Source of the DNA: Deltaproteobacteria bacterium
GTDB taxonomy: Bacteria > Desulfobacterota > Desulfobulbia > Desulfobulbales > Desulfobulbaceae
Direction of reading: 5' to 3'
Length of the DNA stretch: 33,058 nt
NCBI GenBank assembly: GCA_024278495.1
Contig: JAJRTB010000236.1
Location: 1-33,058 of the forward strand
Shown here: positions 17,662 through 25,102 of the stretch, in pieces
Position numbering within the stretch: the first letter of the stretch is position 1
Layout of the letters: each line of letters begins with the position of its first letter
Made by a program: the position numbers and the translations under genes
Notes under the pieces: generated by a model
Database searches by the model: none
What the model was told of the DNA's origin: nothing
Seen by the model: only the letters and a program-made list of their open reading frames with translations

Positions 17662-18413
17662 GGCCGGCTGATTTGGCAGCGAAAAGGCTGCGTGATCTGC
17701 TTCAGACCGAAACCGGCCTGCGCGCGGCCAGGGCTCTGGTGCGCAAAGAGTTGCGCAGACACGTTCTTGACGGGGGCTTTGAACGTTCCCTTTCACGTCG
17801 ACACGGGGACGATCCCGGGGGGGCAGCCGATGAGCTGGTTCAGGATTTTCTTCTGTTCGTGTTCGATGAATTTCTGCCCGCGCTTCCTGCGCATCCCGAT
17901 TTTGTCGCCGCGTTGCTCCAGGGCCGTGGTGAAACAGTCCTGCGCATGGCTGTGCGACGGTTTTTCTGGCGCCGGCAGGATGCGTTCAGGACAAAGGAAG
18001 CAGATCCCAGAGCGTATCTGCACAGGAGAATCCGTGATATTGTGACAGGCGGTGATGCCTTTGTGACCCGTAAACAGGGGGGGAACCTTTTTTTTACCCT
18101 GGCGGACCTGGCTGAACGCATGGACGGCGGTGCGTCTTTCCCGCCCCGGCAATACGCCGGCTGGCCTCCTCCCGCTTCATTGGATGGGGCGGCGGACAGG
18201 GTTTTCAGCGCCCGTTACCTGGCAGAAGCCGCAGGTTTTTTCTGCCGTGAGGCCGTGCAACGCGACATTTATGCCTGGGTGCCTGTGCGGGAGGTTGTCA
18301 GGTATCTCGCGACCCATATCCCCGGCCTGGACCGTCCGAAGCTCCGCGTCCTGAGTGAAAACGATGCGCGGGTCGATTCTGCTTTGTCCCCTGAAAAAAA
18401 TACGCCCTCTTGA
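17658..18413 (+). CDS. Sigma-70-like factor, N-terminal part (region 2); frameshifted
   Basis: 251 codons from a GTG that overlaps the previous stop. Residues 47-75 (GDDPGGAADELVQDFLLFVFDEFL) resemble sigma region 2.1-2.2, where ECF factors read DDLVQEVFL, and 117-130 (PRAYLHRRIRDIV) resembles region 2.3-2.4. The reading frame leaves homology after SPEK, at a run of seven A (18394-18400), and stops at 18413. The next frame (-1) continues with KYALLRERVSVD and a region-4-like helix-turn-helix. Adding one A would give a single protein of about 349 residues, much longer than a usual ECF factor, with an insertion of about 100 residues between regions 2 and 4. It is probably the transcription factor of this island. 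Confidence 0.6.
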   Translation: MRPADLAAKRLRDLLQTETGLRAARALVRKELRRHVLDGGFERSLSRRHGDDPGGAADELVQDFLLFVFDEFLPALPAHPDFVAALLQGRGETVLRMAVRRFFWRRQDAFRTKEADPRAYLHRRIRDIVTGGDAFVTRKQGGNLFFTLADLAERMDGGASFPPRQYAGWPPPASLDGAADRVFSARYLAEAAGFFCREAVQRDIYAWVPVREVVRYLATHIPGLDRPKLRVLSENDARVDSALSPEKNTPS

Positions 18414-18706
18414 GGGAGCGAGTGTCAGTGGATGCCCTGGCCGCCCAGTTTGCCGGGGGACTGGACCAGGCCAGCGGAAAAATTTTTCTCTGGCGCCTGG
18501 AGGAACCACCCCTGACTTTTCGGGAAATAGCTCGCGCGCTCGCTCTTCCGGAACACAAGGTGTACGCGACGCATCGACAGACCGTCAGGGCCATGCAGAG
18601 CTTTGTCGCGAATTGGCCCGGCCCCCCGCTTGCCGATCTGGACGGGGGCGTCGGGCTGTATTTTATCGAGGCGGTGCGGAAAATTTGTGAAAAAAATGTT
18701 CGTTGA
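18410..18706 (+). CDS. Sigma-70-like factor, C-terminal part (region 4 HTH); frameshifted continuation
   Basis: 98 codons in the -1 frame relative to the upstream part, opening with a TTG that overlaps the stop at 18411-18413. The segment RLEEPPLTFREIARALALPEH...THRQTVRAM resembles sigma region 4.2: an EIA helix, a turn and a recognition helix ending in an R-A-M/L pattern. The frame stays open leftward to just before the A7 run at 18394-18400, which supports a single original gene. Alternatives are that the TTG is a true internal start giving a two-subunit sigma factor, or that a slippage event joins the two. The TGA stop of this part forms the first bases of the TGACCGTA motif. Confidence 0.55.
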   Translation: MRERVSVDALAAQFAGGLDQASGKIFLWRLEEPPLTFREIARALALPEHKVYATHRQTVRAMQSFVANWPGPPLADLDGGVGLYFIEAVRKICEKNVR

Positions 18707-18721
18707 CCGTAAAAGAGGGTA
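18690..18721 (+). promoter_or_regulatory. Island promoter-like motif, site 1 (upstream of anti-sigma gene)
   Basis: A7 tract (18690-18696), 7 nt, TGACCGTA (18704-18711), then GAGGGTA (18715-18721). The same order recurs before both CRISPR operons at 22.0 and 27.75 kb. The anti-sigma ATG is 57 nt downstream of TGACCGTA. Part of the motif lies in the last codons of the sigma gene. Interpretation as the recognition site of the encoded sigma factor is inference. Confidence 0.6.
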
Positions 18722-18768
18722 GGGAAATACGATGAAACAGATATTGAACAGAAACGTTTTTCAGCGCC

Positions 18769-19089
18769 ATGGATGAGATTCAGCGCAAACTGAGCTGGCA
18801 GAATGCGTGGATCCTTCGGTGCTGCCCTCCGCCGCATATTCTTCATGGCAGGATGACCCGGGAACTCAGGGAACATCTCGGGATCTGCCCTGCCTGTGCC
18901 GCCGCTCGCGGGGAAGGAAGTCTTTTTGATCTTTCTCCTGTCAGGCCTGATTCTCCTCCCGCCGCACCGCTGCCCGGTGAACTCTGGTCTCTTTCTGGGG
19001 AACTTTCCGGCTGGGGACCCAAAAACGGTACTACCACGGGCCGGTCGTCCTGGTGGTTGACGTGGTTGATTCGGCAGCCGTTCAGGTAG
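18769..19089 (+). CDS. Zinc-finger anti-sigma-like protein, N-terminal part; frameshifted
   Basis: Begins MDEIQRKLSWQNAW and contains HLGICPAC (His at about 37, with the HxxxCxxC spacing), the zinc-binding anti-sigma (ZAS/zf-HC2-type) motif, right next to a sigma-like gene. A Pro-rich linker follows. After GWGPK (about 19020-19026) the frame turns into low-complexity Thr/Ser/Trp residues and stops at 19089, while the -1 frame reads RYYHGPVVLVVDVVD and runs on to 19856. One extra A in the five-A run at 19021-19025 would restore a 362-residue protein. Unlike most membrane anti-sigma factors, neither part has a membrane segment, so the restored product would be cytoplasmic. Confidence 0.58.
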   Translation: MDEIQRKLSWQNAWILRCCPPPHILHGRMTRELREHLGICPACAAARGEGSLFDLSPVRPDSPPAAPLPGELWSLSGELSGWGPKNGTTTGRSSWWLTWLIRQPFR

Positions 19090-19856
19090 TGCAGACCTTT
19101 GGTGACGATTTTTTTCTCGGCCCGGGGGATGTCTCTCTGGACAATAATGTATCCGGCTTCGCGGAATGCTGGAACCGGTATGTCCTGCGGAAAAGCGACC
19201 TGGAATTTGCCCTTGGCCGTGTTTCAGAGAAGCGCCTTGCCCGGATCCGACAGGAGCTGGACGGCGAATCCGGGGCCGACGCCGATATAGAGCCGGGTTC
19301 CCTGCTCTGGTTTTTCCGGCAGATGGAGGTGGAAACGGGATTTTATTTCGCGTCCGGTTCCGTGGCCGGCCTGCTGGAAACAGATCCTGCCGAGCCCGTG
19401 ATTGTCGCGCCGCAGACTCTTCATGACGACCTGAAGGTATTACCCCTTGTCCCCCCTGCCTCCCCGCAGGACATGTCCGTGGAAACTGTGCTGGCCCGCA
19501 CAGTTCCCGCGGACGAACTCCTGCCCATGGCGGCGGCCGGTGCGGAGCCGGCCGGTATACCTGTCTTGCTCTTTACAGTCCGCCAGGGGCGGATTGTCGG
19601 GGCGCGGGTAACGGGCGCCGACATAACGGTTCAGACCGGTGAAGCCGGCGTTCTGCATATCAGCGGCGTGTGCGGTTTTGCGGCCATGCCGGAAGACAGG
19701 TGGATTTTTCGCTGGCAAACGGATGCCTGGTCCGTCGCCCCCCTGCCGGGGCAGTACGGGTTTGAGGATGGAGTGTTCTGGGCCTCATTCCCGGTTGACG
19801 GCCTGAGGGATCCGGCGGAAGGAGAACTGGTTATCCGTGTCCTCGTTTCTTCCTGA
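19053..19856 (+). CDS. Anti-sigma-like protein, C-terminal part; frameshifted continuation
   Basis: The open frame is usable from about 19020; the first internal start codon is GTG 19053 (MVDVVDSAAVQVVQ). The sequence is mostly beta-rich and acidic with no membrane segment. A stretch such as VVQTFGDDFFLGPGDVSL near the start reads as a small folded domain, and the C-terminal ~70 residues (VLLFTVRQGRIVGARVTG onward) look like a beta-sandwich. No catalytic motif is recognised. Continuity with the zinc-finger part is argued from the abrupt loss of plausible sequence in the upstream frame and its resumption here. Its 3' end overlaps the protease gene start by 20 nt. Confidence 0.55.
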   Translation: MVDVVDSAAVQVVQTFGDDFFLGPGDVSLDNNVSGFAECWNRYVLRKSDLEFALGRVSEKRLARIRQELDGESGADADIEPGSLLWFFRQMEVETGFYFASGSVAGLLETDPAEPVIVAPQTLHDDLKVLPLVPPASPQDMSVETVLARTVPADELLPMAAAGAEPAGIPVLLFTVRQGRIVGARVTGADITVQTGEAGVLHISGVCGFAAMPEDRWIFRWQTDAWSVAPLPGQYGFEDGVFWASFPVDGLRDPAEGELVIRVLVSS

Positions 19857-21918
19857 ATCTCCGGATATGCACCCGCACTGGCGGCAGCTTGCCGTGCTTC
19901 TGCGCAGTTCTCCCGAACATGGCAGGCAGCTTTTGCGAACGCCGGCGCCCGGTTCCTTCCCTGATCAGGAAACCCTGGAAACTCTCATGGCAACGGCCCG
20001 TTGCGCGGGCCTGGATGCGCTTTTTCAAAAGCACCTGCTGTCTGGTCTTGTCCGCGCTCCCGGGGAGGAGCGGTTGAAGCTGAAGGCGCGGGTCGGGTCC
20101 CTTTGTTCCGGCTGCATTGATGAACTGGTCCCGGCATCCCTGCTTAGCCGGCCCTGGATATCCGTGCCGGTTCCTGTCTCGCGTGCGGGATGGGCCGGTG
20201 TCGTCTGGTTTTGTCTCTGCCGGACAGGAGAGGAAACCGATTTCTCACCAGCGGGCAGGCCCGTTCCCGATGACCAGACCCTGAAAGCGATGCGCCTGGC
20301 GCTGGATGTTGGCGATCCCCGGAGCGGTCATCATCTCTGGTCACTGCAGGCGGACGAAGAGGTTCCGGTTACCGGCGGATCCCTGGGGCTTCCCGTGTTT
20401 CTGGGGGCGCGTTTTCTGGCGGAGAATGCCGCCTGGCCGTCAGGTCTGTTTGCAAGCGGCGTGATTGGTCGGGACGGCGTGATTGGCGCTGTGGCCAACC
20501 TGCCGGAAAAATACCGGTACGCGCGGGCCCGGCTTTTTCTCGCGCCTGCTGAAAACGGTGCGGAAATCATAAAACAAAAGAACGTGATTGCCTGCGCTGA
20601 AGCCGAAGACGCCTGGTTTGCGGCGGAACTCCTGGCAGGCGGCATCCAGCCGGGCCGGATCTCCCGCTACCAGTCCTGCAGGCACGATCCCGGAGAACTT
20701 CTTGCCCGGTTCCACTGTCTGCCGCTCCCCTTTCTTTTGAACAAAGAGACCTGTTTGCTGCTTGAACAGGTGCGGCAGCAACCTGTTGTCCATCTGAAAC
20801 AACTTGCGGAATGTCTGCGCAGGTGCGGGTTTGACCCTGCTCGCGGTTCCCTTGCGGCCGGATTGTTTTCACCCGGTGAGATCGGGGCTCTGGTCCGGGC
20901 TCCCGGGAATCCCCCTGATTTTGTCTTTGCCCTTTTTGACTGGTGCCTCGCGGTGATGGCTTTTGCCGATCATCAGGGGCGAACCGGCGAGTCCGCCGCC
21001 TGGGGCAGGGTAGCCGCCCGGATGATGGACATGGTTGAGCCGGGTGAGCGTGCCGAGCTGGCCAACCGCCTCATGGTTTCGGGCCGGTTCAACACCTATG
21101 ACTTCCGGCCGGAACTGCCCGACCTGTTCCGCCGTGCCCTGGAGCTGGAAGAGAGACATTACGAAGATTACCCGCACAGCAGTCATACCCTGGGCGCCAT
21201 GTACGGCACCCTGGCGCAGAACTGCGGTTTCTGCGGCCCGGACTTTCTGGAACAACTGCTTGGCGCTGCCGACAGGTCCCAAAAAGCCTTTGGCCGGAAA
21301 AACTGCCGCGAGGCAGGACGGCTCGATAACTACCGGATTTACGGCCTGCTCGATGCCGGCCGGACAGACGAGGCGGCTTCCCTTCTGTCCGGCTATTTCG
21401 GCCTGGATGGAGAACGCGATGCAGACGCCTTGTGGCGAACCGCCTGCGCCATGGCCGCTGACGGGACGACAGAGGACGTGTTCAGGGCGGCGCTCGGGTT
21501 TCGTTTCCTTGCCGATACCGGGTTTCGGGTCTCCGGTCCCCGGAACCTGCCGGTGCACTATGCCCTGGAGGGTGCCGGCCATCCGTGGCAGCTCTTGTCG
21601 CGCAATCTTGGCCGCATCCTCCTGGCCTCCGGCCGGCACAGCGAAGCGGAGCGGATGTTTCGCCGCAGTGTCGGGATCTGCCTGGCAGGCGGTGAGACAA
21701 TGCGGGCCATGGCGCTTTGTTCCCTGGCCGAACTGCACGCGGCAGGCATGGCAGGTGACGCCGATTATGAGCAGGCCGCCGCAACTGTCCGATGGATAGC
21801 GGAGGACTCACATCTGAACAGGGAGCATTTCAGCCGTCTGTACGGGGTGCCGGGCCGGGAGATCCCCGGCCTGGTCTTCCGGTGCGGAAATGAACTTTTT
21901 CCCTTCAGCTACCGATAA
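19837..21918 (+). CDS. Lon-type Ser-Lys protease domain protein with C-terminal helical repeats
   Basis: 693 residues from GTG 19837 (ATG 19867 is an alternative; an AAGGAG lies about 12 nt upstream of the GTG). Residues 160-270 resemble the proteolytic domain of Lon: a Ser in VTGGSLGLPV (Ser182), then SGVIGRDGVIGAVANLPEKYRYA (Lys225), followed by LFLAPAENGAE. The Ser-Lys spacing of 43 residues matches Lon. There is no Walker A or B, so it is not an AAA+ Lon. The first ~150 residues are unassigned. Residues ~290-693 are helical and TPR-like towards the end (AERMFRRSVGICLAGGETMRAMALCSLAEL). In context, the anti-sigma protein is the obvious candidate substrate. I see no SAVED or CARF motif, unlike CalpL. 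Confidence 0.65.
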   Translation: MSSFLPESPDMHPHWRQLAVLLRSSPEHGRQLLRTPAPGSFPDQETLETLMATARCAGLDALFQKHLLSGLVRAPGEERLKLKARVGSLCSGCIDELVPASLLSRPWISVPVPVSRAGWAGVVWFCLCRTGEETDFSPAGRPVPDDQTLKAMRLALDVGDPRSGHHLWSLQADEEVPVTGGSLGLPVFLGARFLAENAAWPSGLFASGVIGRDGVIGAVANLPEKYRYARARLFLAPAENGAEIIKQKNVIACAEAEDAWFAAELLAGGIQPGRISRYQSCRHDPGELLARFHCLPLPFLLNKETCLLLEQVRQQPVVHLKQLAECLRRCGFDPARGSLAAGLFSPGEIGALVRAPGNPPDFVFALFDWCLAVMAFADHQGRTGESAAWGRVAARMMDMVEPGERAELANRLMVSGRFNTYDFRPELPDLFRRALELEERHYEDYPHSSHTLGAMYGTLAQNCGFCGPDFLEQLLGAADRSQKAFGRKNCREAGRLDNYRIYGLLDAGRTDEAASLLSGYFGLDGERDADALWRTACAMAADGTTEDVFRAALGFRFLADTGFRVSGPRNLPVHYALEGAGHPWQLLSRNLGRILLASGRHSEAERMFRRSVGICLAGGETMRAMALCSLAELHAAGMAGDADYEQAAATVRWIAEDSHLNREHFSRLYGVPGREIPGLVFRCGNELFPFSYR

Positions 21919-21989
21919 CCTGAACCAGTGCGCATTCACGCGCAGCGCGGGAGGAGCTGACCGGGCGGGTGCTAAAGTTCATTGTTTTG

Positions 21990-22024
21990 AAAAAAAATAC
22001 ATTTCTGACCGTATAGAGAGGGTA
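21990..22024 (+). promoter_or_regulatory. Island promoter-like motif, site 2 (ancillary CRISPR operon)
   Basis: A8 tract (21990-21997), 8 nt, TGACCGTA (22006-22013), 4 nt, GAGGGTA (22018-22024). It lies 35 nt before the ATG of the small acidic protein that starts the csx20-csx1-cas6-cad1-nudix run. It is the closest match to site 1, sharing both the TGACCGTA and GAGGGTA blocks. Confidence 0.62.
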
Positions 22025-22048
22025 AGAAGATGAACAATGGAGAAAACA

Positions 22049-22324
22049 ATGGATCAGGATGATTTTTTTGATGATGATTGCATGGAAGAACCCCCGGATG
22101 AATCAGGCGAAGATGTTTATGACGACGATTTATCTGCGGGCGAATTCATTGAACCGGAACATGAACTTGATGAATTCGAGACAGGGGAGAAAACCGCGCA
22201 ACCTGACGCGGTACCTCCAGAAACAGGACCGGACAACGTTGATTTCGGCGCCGCCTTCATAGTCGGTTCAATGATAGCAGGCAACATGTATGGGCAGCGC
22301 AGGAGAACAAAGAAAAATGGCTGA
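22049..22324 (+). CDS. Small acidic protein with C-terminal hydrophobic tail, paralogue 1
   Basis: 91 residues. It begins MDQDDFFDDDCMEEPP, is extremely acidic (Asp/Glu-rich) through about residue 60, and ends with a Gly/Ala/Ile-rich hydrophobic stretch (FGAAFIVGSMIAGNMYG) and a basic tail RRRTKK. It could be a tail-anchored membrane protein, but the segment is short. ATG 22049 is chosen because GGAG sits 8 nt upstream and the paralogue at 27.8 kb starts the same way (MDEDNLFDDDD); an in-frame ATG at 22037 would overlap that ribosome site. The last 8 nt overlap csx20. I know of no named family. It is the first gene behind motif site 2. Confidence 0.7.
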   Translation: MDQDDFFDDDCMEEPPDESGEDVYDDDLSAGEFIEPEHELDEFETGEKTAQPDAVPPETGPDNVDFGAAFIVGSMIAGNMYGQRRRTKKNG

Positions 22325-22706
22325 CATGTTTTTGCTCTTTAACCACACCCTCACCCCGGTTCAGGAGGAGCAGGCCCGCCGGGAACTCGGAGTTAGGCAG
22401 ATTATCGAACCACCGGGGGATCTCCGCCGTATCTGGGCCGCTGTCCCGCCACGGGAGGAAGCCATCCGCCCGCACCTTCTCCCGGTCATAACCTGGCTTG
22501 ATGCCCAGGCGGTTGCGGGTGATTTTGTCCTCATCCAGGGTGACTTCGGCGCCTGTTTCCTGCTGGCAGACCATGCCCTGAACCAGGGATATATCCCTGT
22601 CTATTCCACCACGGAGCGCCGGGCAGTGGAAGAACAGCTCGCTGACGGCGGAATACGGCTGACCCACACCTTCCGGCACGTCCGGTTCAGAATCTATGGC
22701 AGGTAA
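22317..22706 (+). CDS. csx20: Csx20, putative cyclic-oligoadenylate ring nuclease
   Basis: 129-residue CRISPR accessory protein. MFLLFNHTLTPVQEEQARRELGV at the start, GDFVLIQGDFGACFLLA in the middle and IPVYSTTERRAVEE then FRHVRFRIYG at the end fit the Csx20 family as I recall it. Csx20 has been grouped with ring nucleases that degrade cyclic tetra-adenylate and thereby switch off type III effectors; activity here is inferred from family. ATG 22317 overlaps the preceding gene by 8 nt and starts the MADMFLLF family N-terminus. It is followed 9 nt later by csx1, so the probable antidote is co-expressed with the CARF effectors. Confidence 0.8.
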   Translation: MADMFLLFNHTLTPVQEEQARRELGVRQIIEPPGDLRRIWAAVPPREEAIRPHLLPVITWLDAQAVAGDFVLIQGDFGACFLLADHALNQGYIPVYSTTERRAVEEQLADGGIRLTHTFRHVRFRIYGR

Positions 22707-22715
22707 GGAGGAATT

Positions 22716-24005
22716 ATGCGGCGCGTATATCTGAGTTTTCTTGGGCTTGGCCAGTATGAAGAAACTGTCTATGAATTGAGTGCTAAACGTTCTGATCCGA
22801 CCCGGTTTGTCCAGGTGGCAGAGCAGATGCTCCTGGGTTGGGACCGGTTCGATATCCTCTATATTGTCGCCACCAGGGCCTCGAAGGAAAGACATTATGA
22901 CGCCCTGAGCAGGGAACTGGAACCCTGCCGCGGTGAGGTTCACCTGATCGAACTGGACGAGGATATGAGCAATGCCGGCCAGTGGCAATGGTTCGAGCGG
23001 ATCTTTTCTGTTGTCCGCGACGAAGATGAGCTTTGTATCGACCTGACCCACGGCTACCGGTCCATCCCGGTGGTCTTTTCCGCGGCCATCAATTTTCTTC
23101 AGAAAACAAAACAGATCCGCCTGGCCCATGTCTTCTACGGGGCCTTTGAACAAGACCGGCAACTGGCGCCGCTGGTGGACATGCGCTCCTTCTTCGACAT
23201 CAACACCTGGGCCGACGCGGTGACACGGCTGACACGTGACGCCGATGCCCGCGGCCTGGCCGAGGCTGCCGAAAGCACCAACAGACACCAGTTTGCCGAA
23301 TTGTCGGACAGGGACTTTGCCGATGCCTGCACGCAGGTGACCCGAAGAATCATCAATGTCGATGTCAACAATGTCGCGGATGATATTTCCAGGCTGATGA
23401 CTTGTATCGAACAGCTCGACAGCGCCAGCTCTCCGGCTGCCAAAATACTTCTGGAAATGGTCGCAAACAAGTTTTCTCTTCCCGGGGCCGCAAATGTCAC
23501 CAACCCGGACAGAACCGGCTATACCCTCGGGTATTACAAATTTCAGCTCAACCTGGCCGGACTGCTCCTCGAGCATGGCCTGCTCATGCAGGCATTTACG
23601 GTTATGCGCGAATGGCTGAGCTCGCTCGTCATGCTCCATTTTGAGCAAGAGGAAAGCCTGAATGCCAAAAAACGGCGGAAACGCGTCGATCATTACGGCG
23701 GCGTCTTTTTCAGGATGCTGCAGAATGTCGAGGAATCCTGGAATTTCAAGGGGTCGGAAGAACAGCGGCAACGGGTGGAGCCCTTGTACCGCAGGCTGAA
23801 GGAGGCCGGAGTGATCGAGCCCCTGATCAGCACTGATCCGTTACTGGCCAGTGAGTTGTCCAGTTACAGAAACGGCTTTGACCATGCCTGGCTTGGTAAG
23901 GCCGGAATGAAAGACGATCTGGAGGAGAAAGGCAGGTATTTCCACGAGACTCTTCAGGAAGTCCTGCTGAGGCTGGAAGGGTCTGACCGGTACGGAATAA
24001 TGTAA
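22716..24005 (+). CDS. csx1: Csx1-family CARF-HEPN ribonuclease (DxTHG motif)
   Basis: 429 residues. An N-terminal CARF domain (about 1-200, RVYLSFLGLGQYEETVY) carries the DxTHG signature at Asp109-Gly113 (DLTHGYRSIP) of the TM1812/Csx1 group and would bind cyclic oligoadenylate. The C-terminal helical domain has the HEPN motif RNGFDH (Arg385-x4-His390), the RNase active site formed in the dimer. Such proteins cut RNA non-specifically when the type III complex signals infection. It has a very strong ribosome site (AAGGAGG) overlapping the csx20 stop. It takes the role played by Csm6 in many III-A loci; no separate csm6 is seen. Confidence 0.9.
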   Translation: MRRVYLSFLGLGQYEETVYELSAKRSDPTRFVQVAEQMLLGWDRFDILYIVATRASKERHYDALSRELEPCRGEVHLIELDEDMSNAGQWQWFERIFSVVRDEDELCIDLTHGYRSIPVVFSAAINFLQKTKQIRLAHVFYGAFEQDRQLAPLVDMRSFFDINTWADAVTRLTRDADARGLAEAAESTNRHQFAELSDRDFADACTQVTRRIINVDVNNVADDISRLMTCIEQLDSASSPAAKILLEMVANKFSLPGAANVTNPDRTGYTLGYYKFQLNLAGLLLEHGLLMQAFTVMREWLSSLVMLHFEQEESLNAKKRRKRVDHYGGVFFRMLQNVEESWNFKGSEEQRQRVEPLYRRLKEAGVIEPLISTDPLLASELSSYRNGFDHAWLGKAGMKDDLEEKGRYFHETLQEVLLRLEGSDRYGIM

Positions 24006-24134
24006 TTCTCCGGCACCATTGTCAAATAGCTATGCACATTGACGATAGTATCGCCAGGCGAGAAGGGCGGGAAAGAACTACAGCCGGAGCAGGTGGCTCT
24101 GGGACCATTTACCGATAACCGACTGAAGAGAACC

Positions 24135-25100
24135 ATGACCATCAAAGCACAGACATACACCTTCCACTGCCGGTTTACCTCCGGTGCACGCTTGCCCGGC
24201 TATCTCGGCTCCACCCTGCGCGGGGCCCTGGGCTGGGCCCTGAAAAAGACGAACTGCGCCCTCAGACGGCAGCAGTGCAGCGACTGCCTGCTGCGGGAGC
24301 AGTGCACCTATGCCTGGATCTTCGAGACCGAGCGCTACCGGGCCAGGGACGGCCGCAGGGTCAATGCCCGGCCGCATCCCTTTGTCCTGCAGCCGGAAGA
24401 GGTCGTGGCCGGGGAAAAGAACATCGGTGATCCGCTTGTTTTTTCCCTGCTTCTCCTGGATCGGGCCAACGACCTGCTGCCGCAGATCGTTTACGCGGTC
24501 CGCCTCATGGGTGAATCCGGCATCGGCGCCGGTCGCAGGCACGGCATGGGCAGGTTTGTGCTGCAGCAGATTGTCACCACAGGCCGGAACATCTACTTAG
24601 CCGACAACGAGGTGCTGCGCCAGCCGGAGAAAATCGAACGGCTCCGGCTGGCTGACCCCGGCGATGGCGCTATATCAAGGCTGCAGGTTGACCTGCTGAC
24701 CCCGCTGCGCCTCAAGCAGAGCAACAGGATGGAGCTGAACCTGCCCTTTCACGTGCTCATCCGCGCCTGCCTGCGCCGCATCTCCTCCCTGGAGGACGCC
24801 TACGGAGCCGGCGAGCCTGATCTTGACTACCGGGGCCTGGCGAGCAGGGCAGGAGAGGTGCGGGAAAAAACAAAAAACATCCGCTGGCAGAAACTGCTCC
24901 GCTGGTCCAGCCGGCAGCGGCAGAATACCTCCCTGAGCGGCCTGGCCGGTTCCATCGGTTACCAGGGAGAACTTCGGGAATTCCTCCCGATCCTGCGCTA
25001 TGCCGAACAGGTCAACATCGGCAAGCAGACCGTGTTCGGCCTGGGAAAATTCCGACTGAGCCTCCATGGAGAAGGCAAAACCTGCCGGGGAGATAACTGA
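24135..25100 (+). CDS. cas6: Cas6 pre-crRNA processing endoribonuclease
   Basis: 321-residue RAMP protein that cuts the repeat in pre-crRNA. The C-terminal half has the Cas6-C pattern GLAGSIGYQGELREFLPILRYAEQVNIGKQTVFGLGKF, with the Gly-rich loop near the end. The N-terminus has RGALGWALKK and a Cys cluster C41-x6-C48-x2-C51-x5-C57, which could bind zinc and occurs in one Cas6 subfamily. Catalytic His cannot be assigned with confidence. A 129-nt gap separates it from csx1 and contains an 11-bp palindrome CGATAGTATCG (24043-24053) and a TTGTCA at 24019, so a second promoter here is possible. cad1 follows after 2 nt. Confidence 0.88.
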   Translation: MTIKAQTYTFHCRFTSGARLPGYLGSTLRGALGWALKKTNCALRRQQCSDCLLREQCTYAWIFETERYRARDGRRVNARPHPFVLQPEEVVAGEKNIGDPLVFSLLLLDRANDLLPQIVYAVRLMGESGIGAGRRHGMGRFVLQQIVTTGRNIYLADNEVLRQPEKIERLRLADPGDGAISRLQVDLLTPLRLKQSNRMELNLPFHVLIRACLRRISSLEDAYGAGEPDLDYRGLASRAGEVREKTKNIRWQKLLRWSSRQRQNTSLSGLAGSIGYQGELREFLPILRYAEQVNIGKQTVFGLGKFRLSLHGEGKTCRGDN

Positions 25101-25102
25101 AA

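Noticed and set aside
18732-18776. 14-codon leader ORF overlapping the anti-sigma start
   Set aside because: It begins just after GAGGGTA and could couple translation, but the peptide is not supported by anything beyond an ATG; a similar 10-codon frame at 22030 looks equally accidental.
19837-21918. SAVED or CARF sensor domain in the Lon-like protein
   Set aside because: No sequence motif that I can recognise; the C-terminal region reads as helical repeats. Structure prediction could change this.
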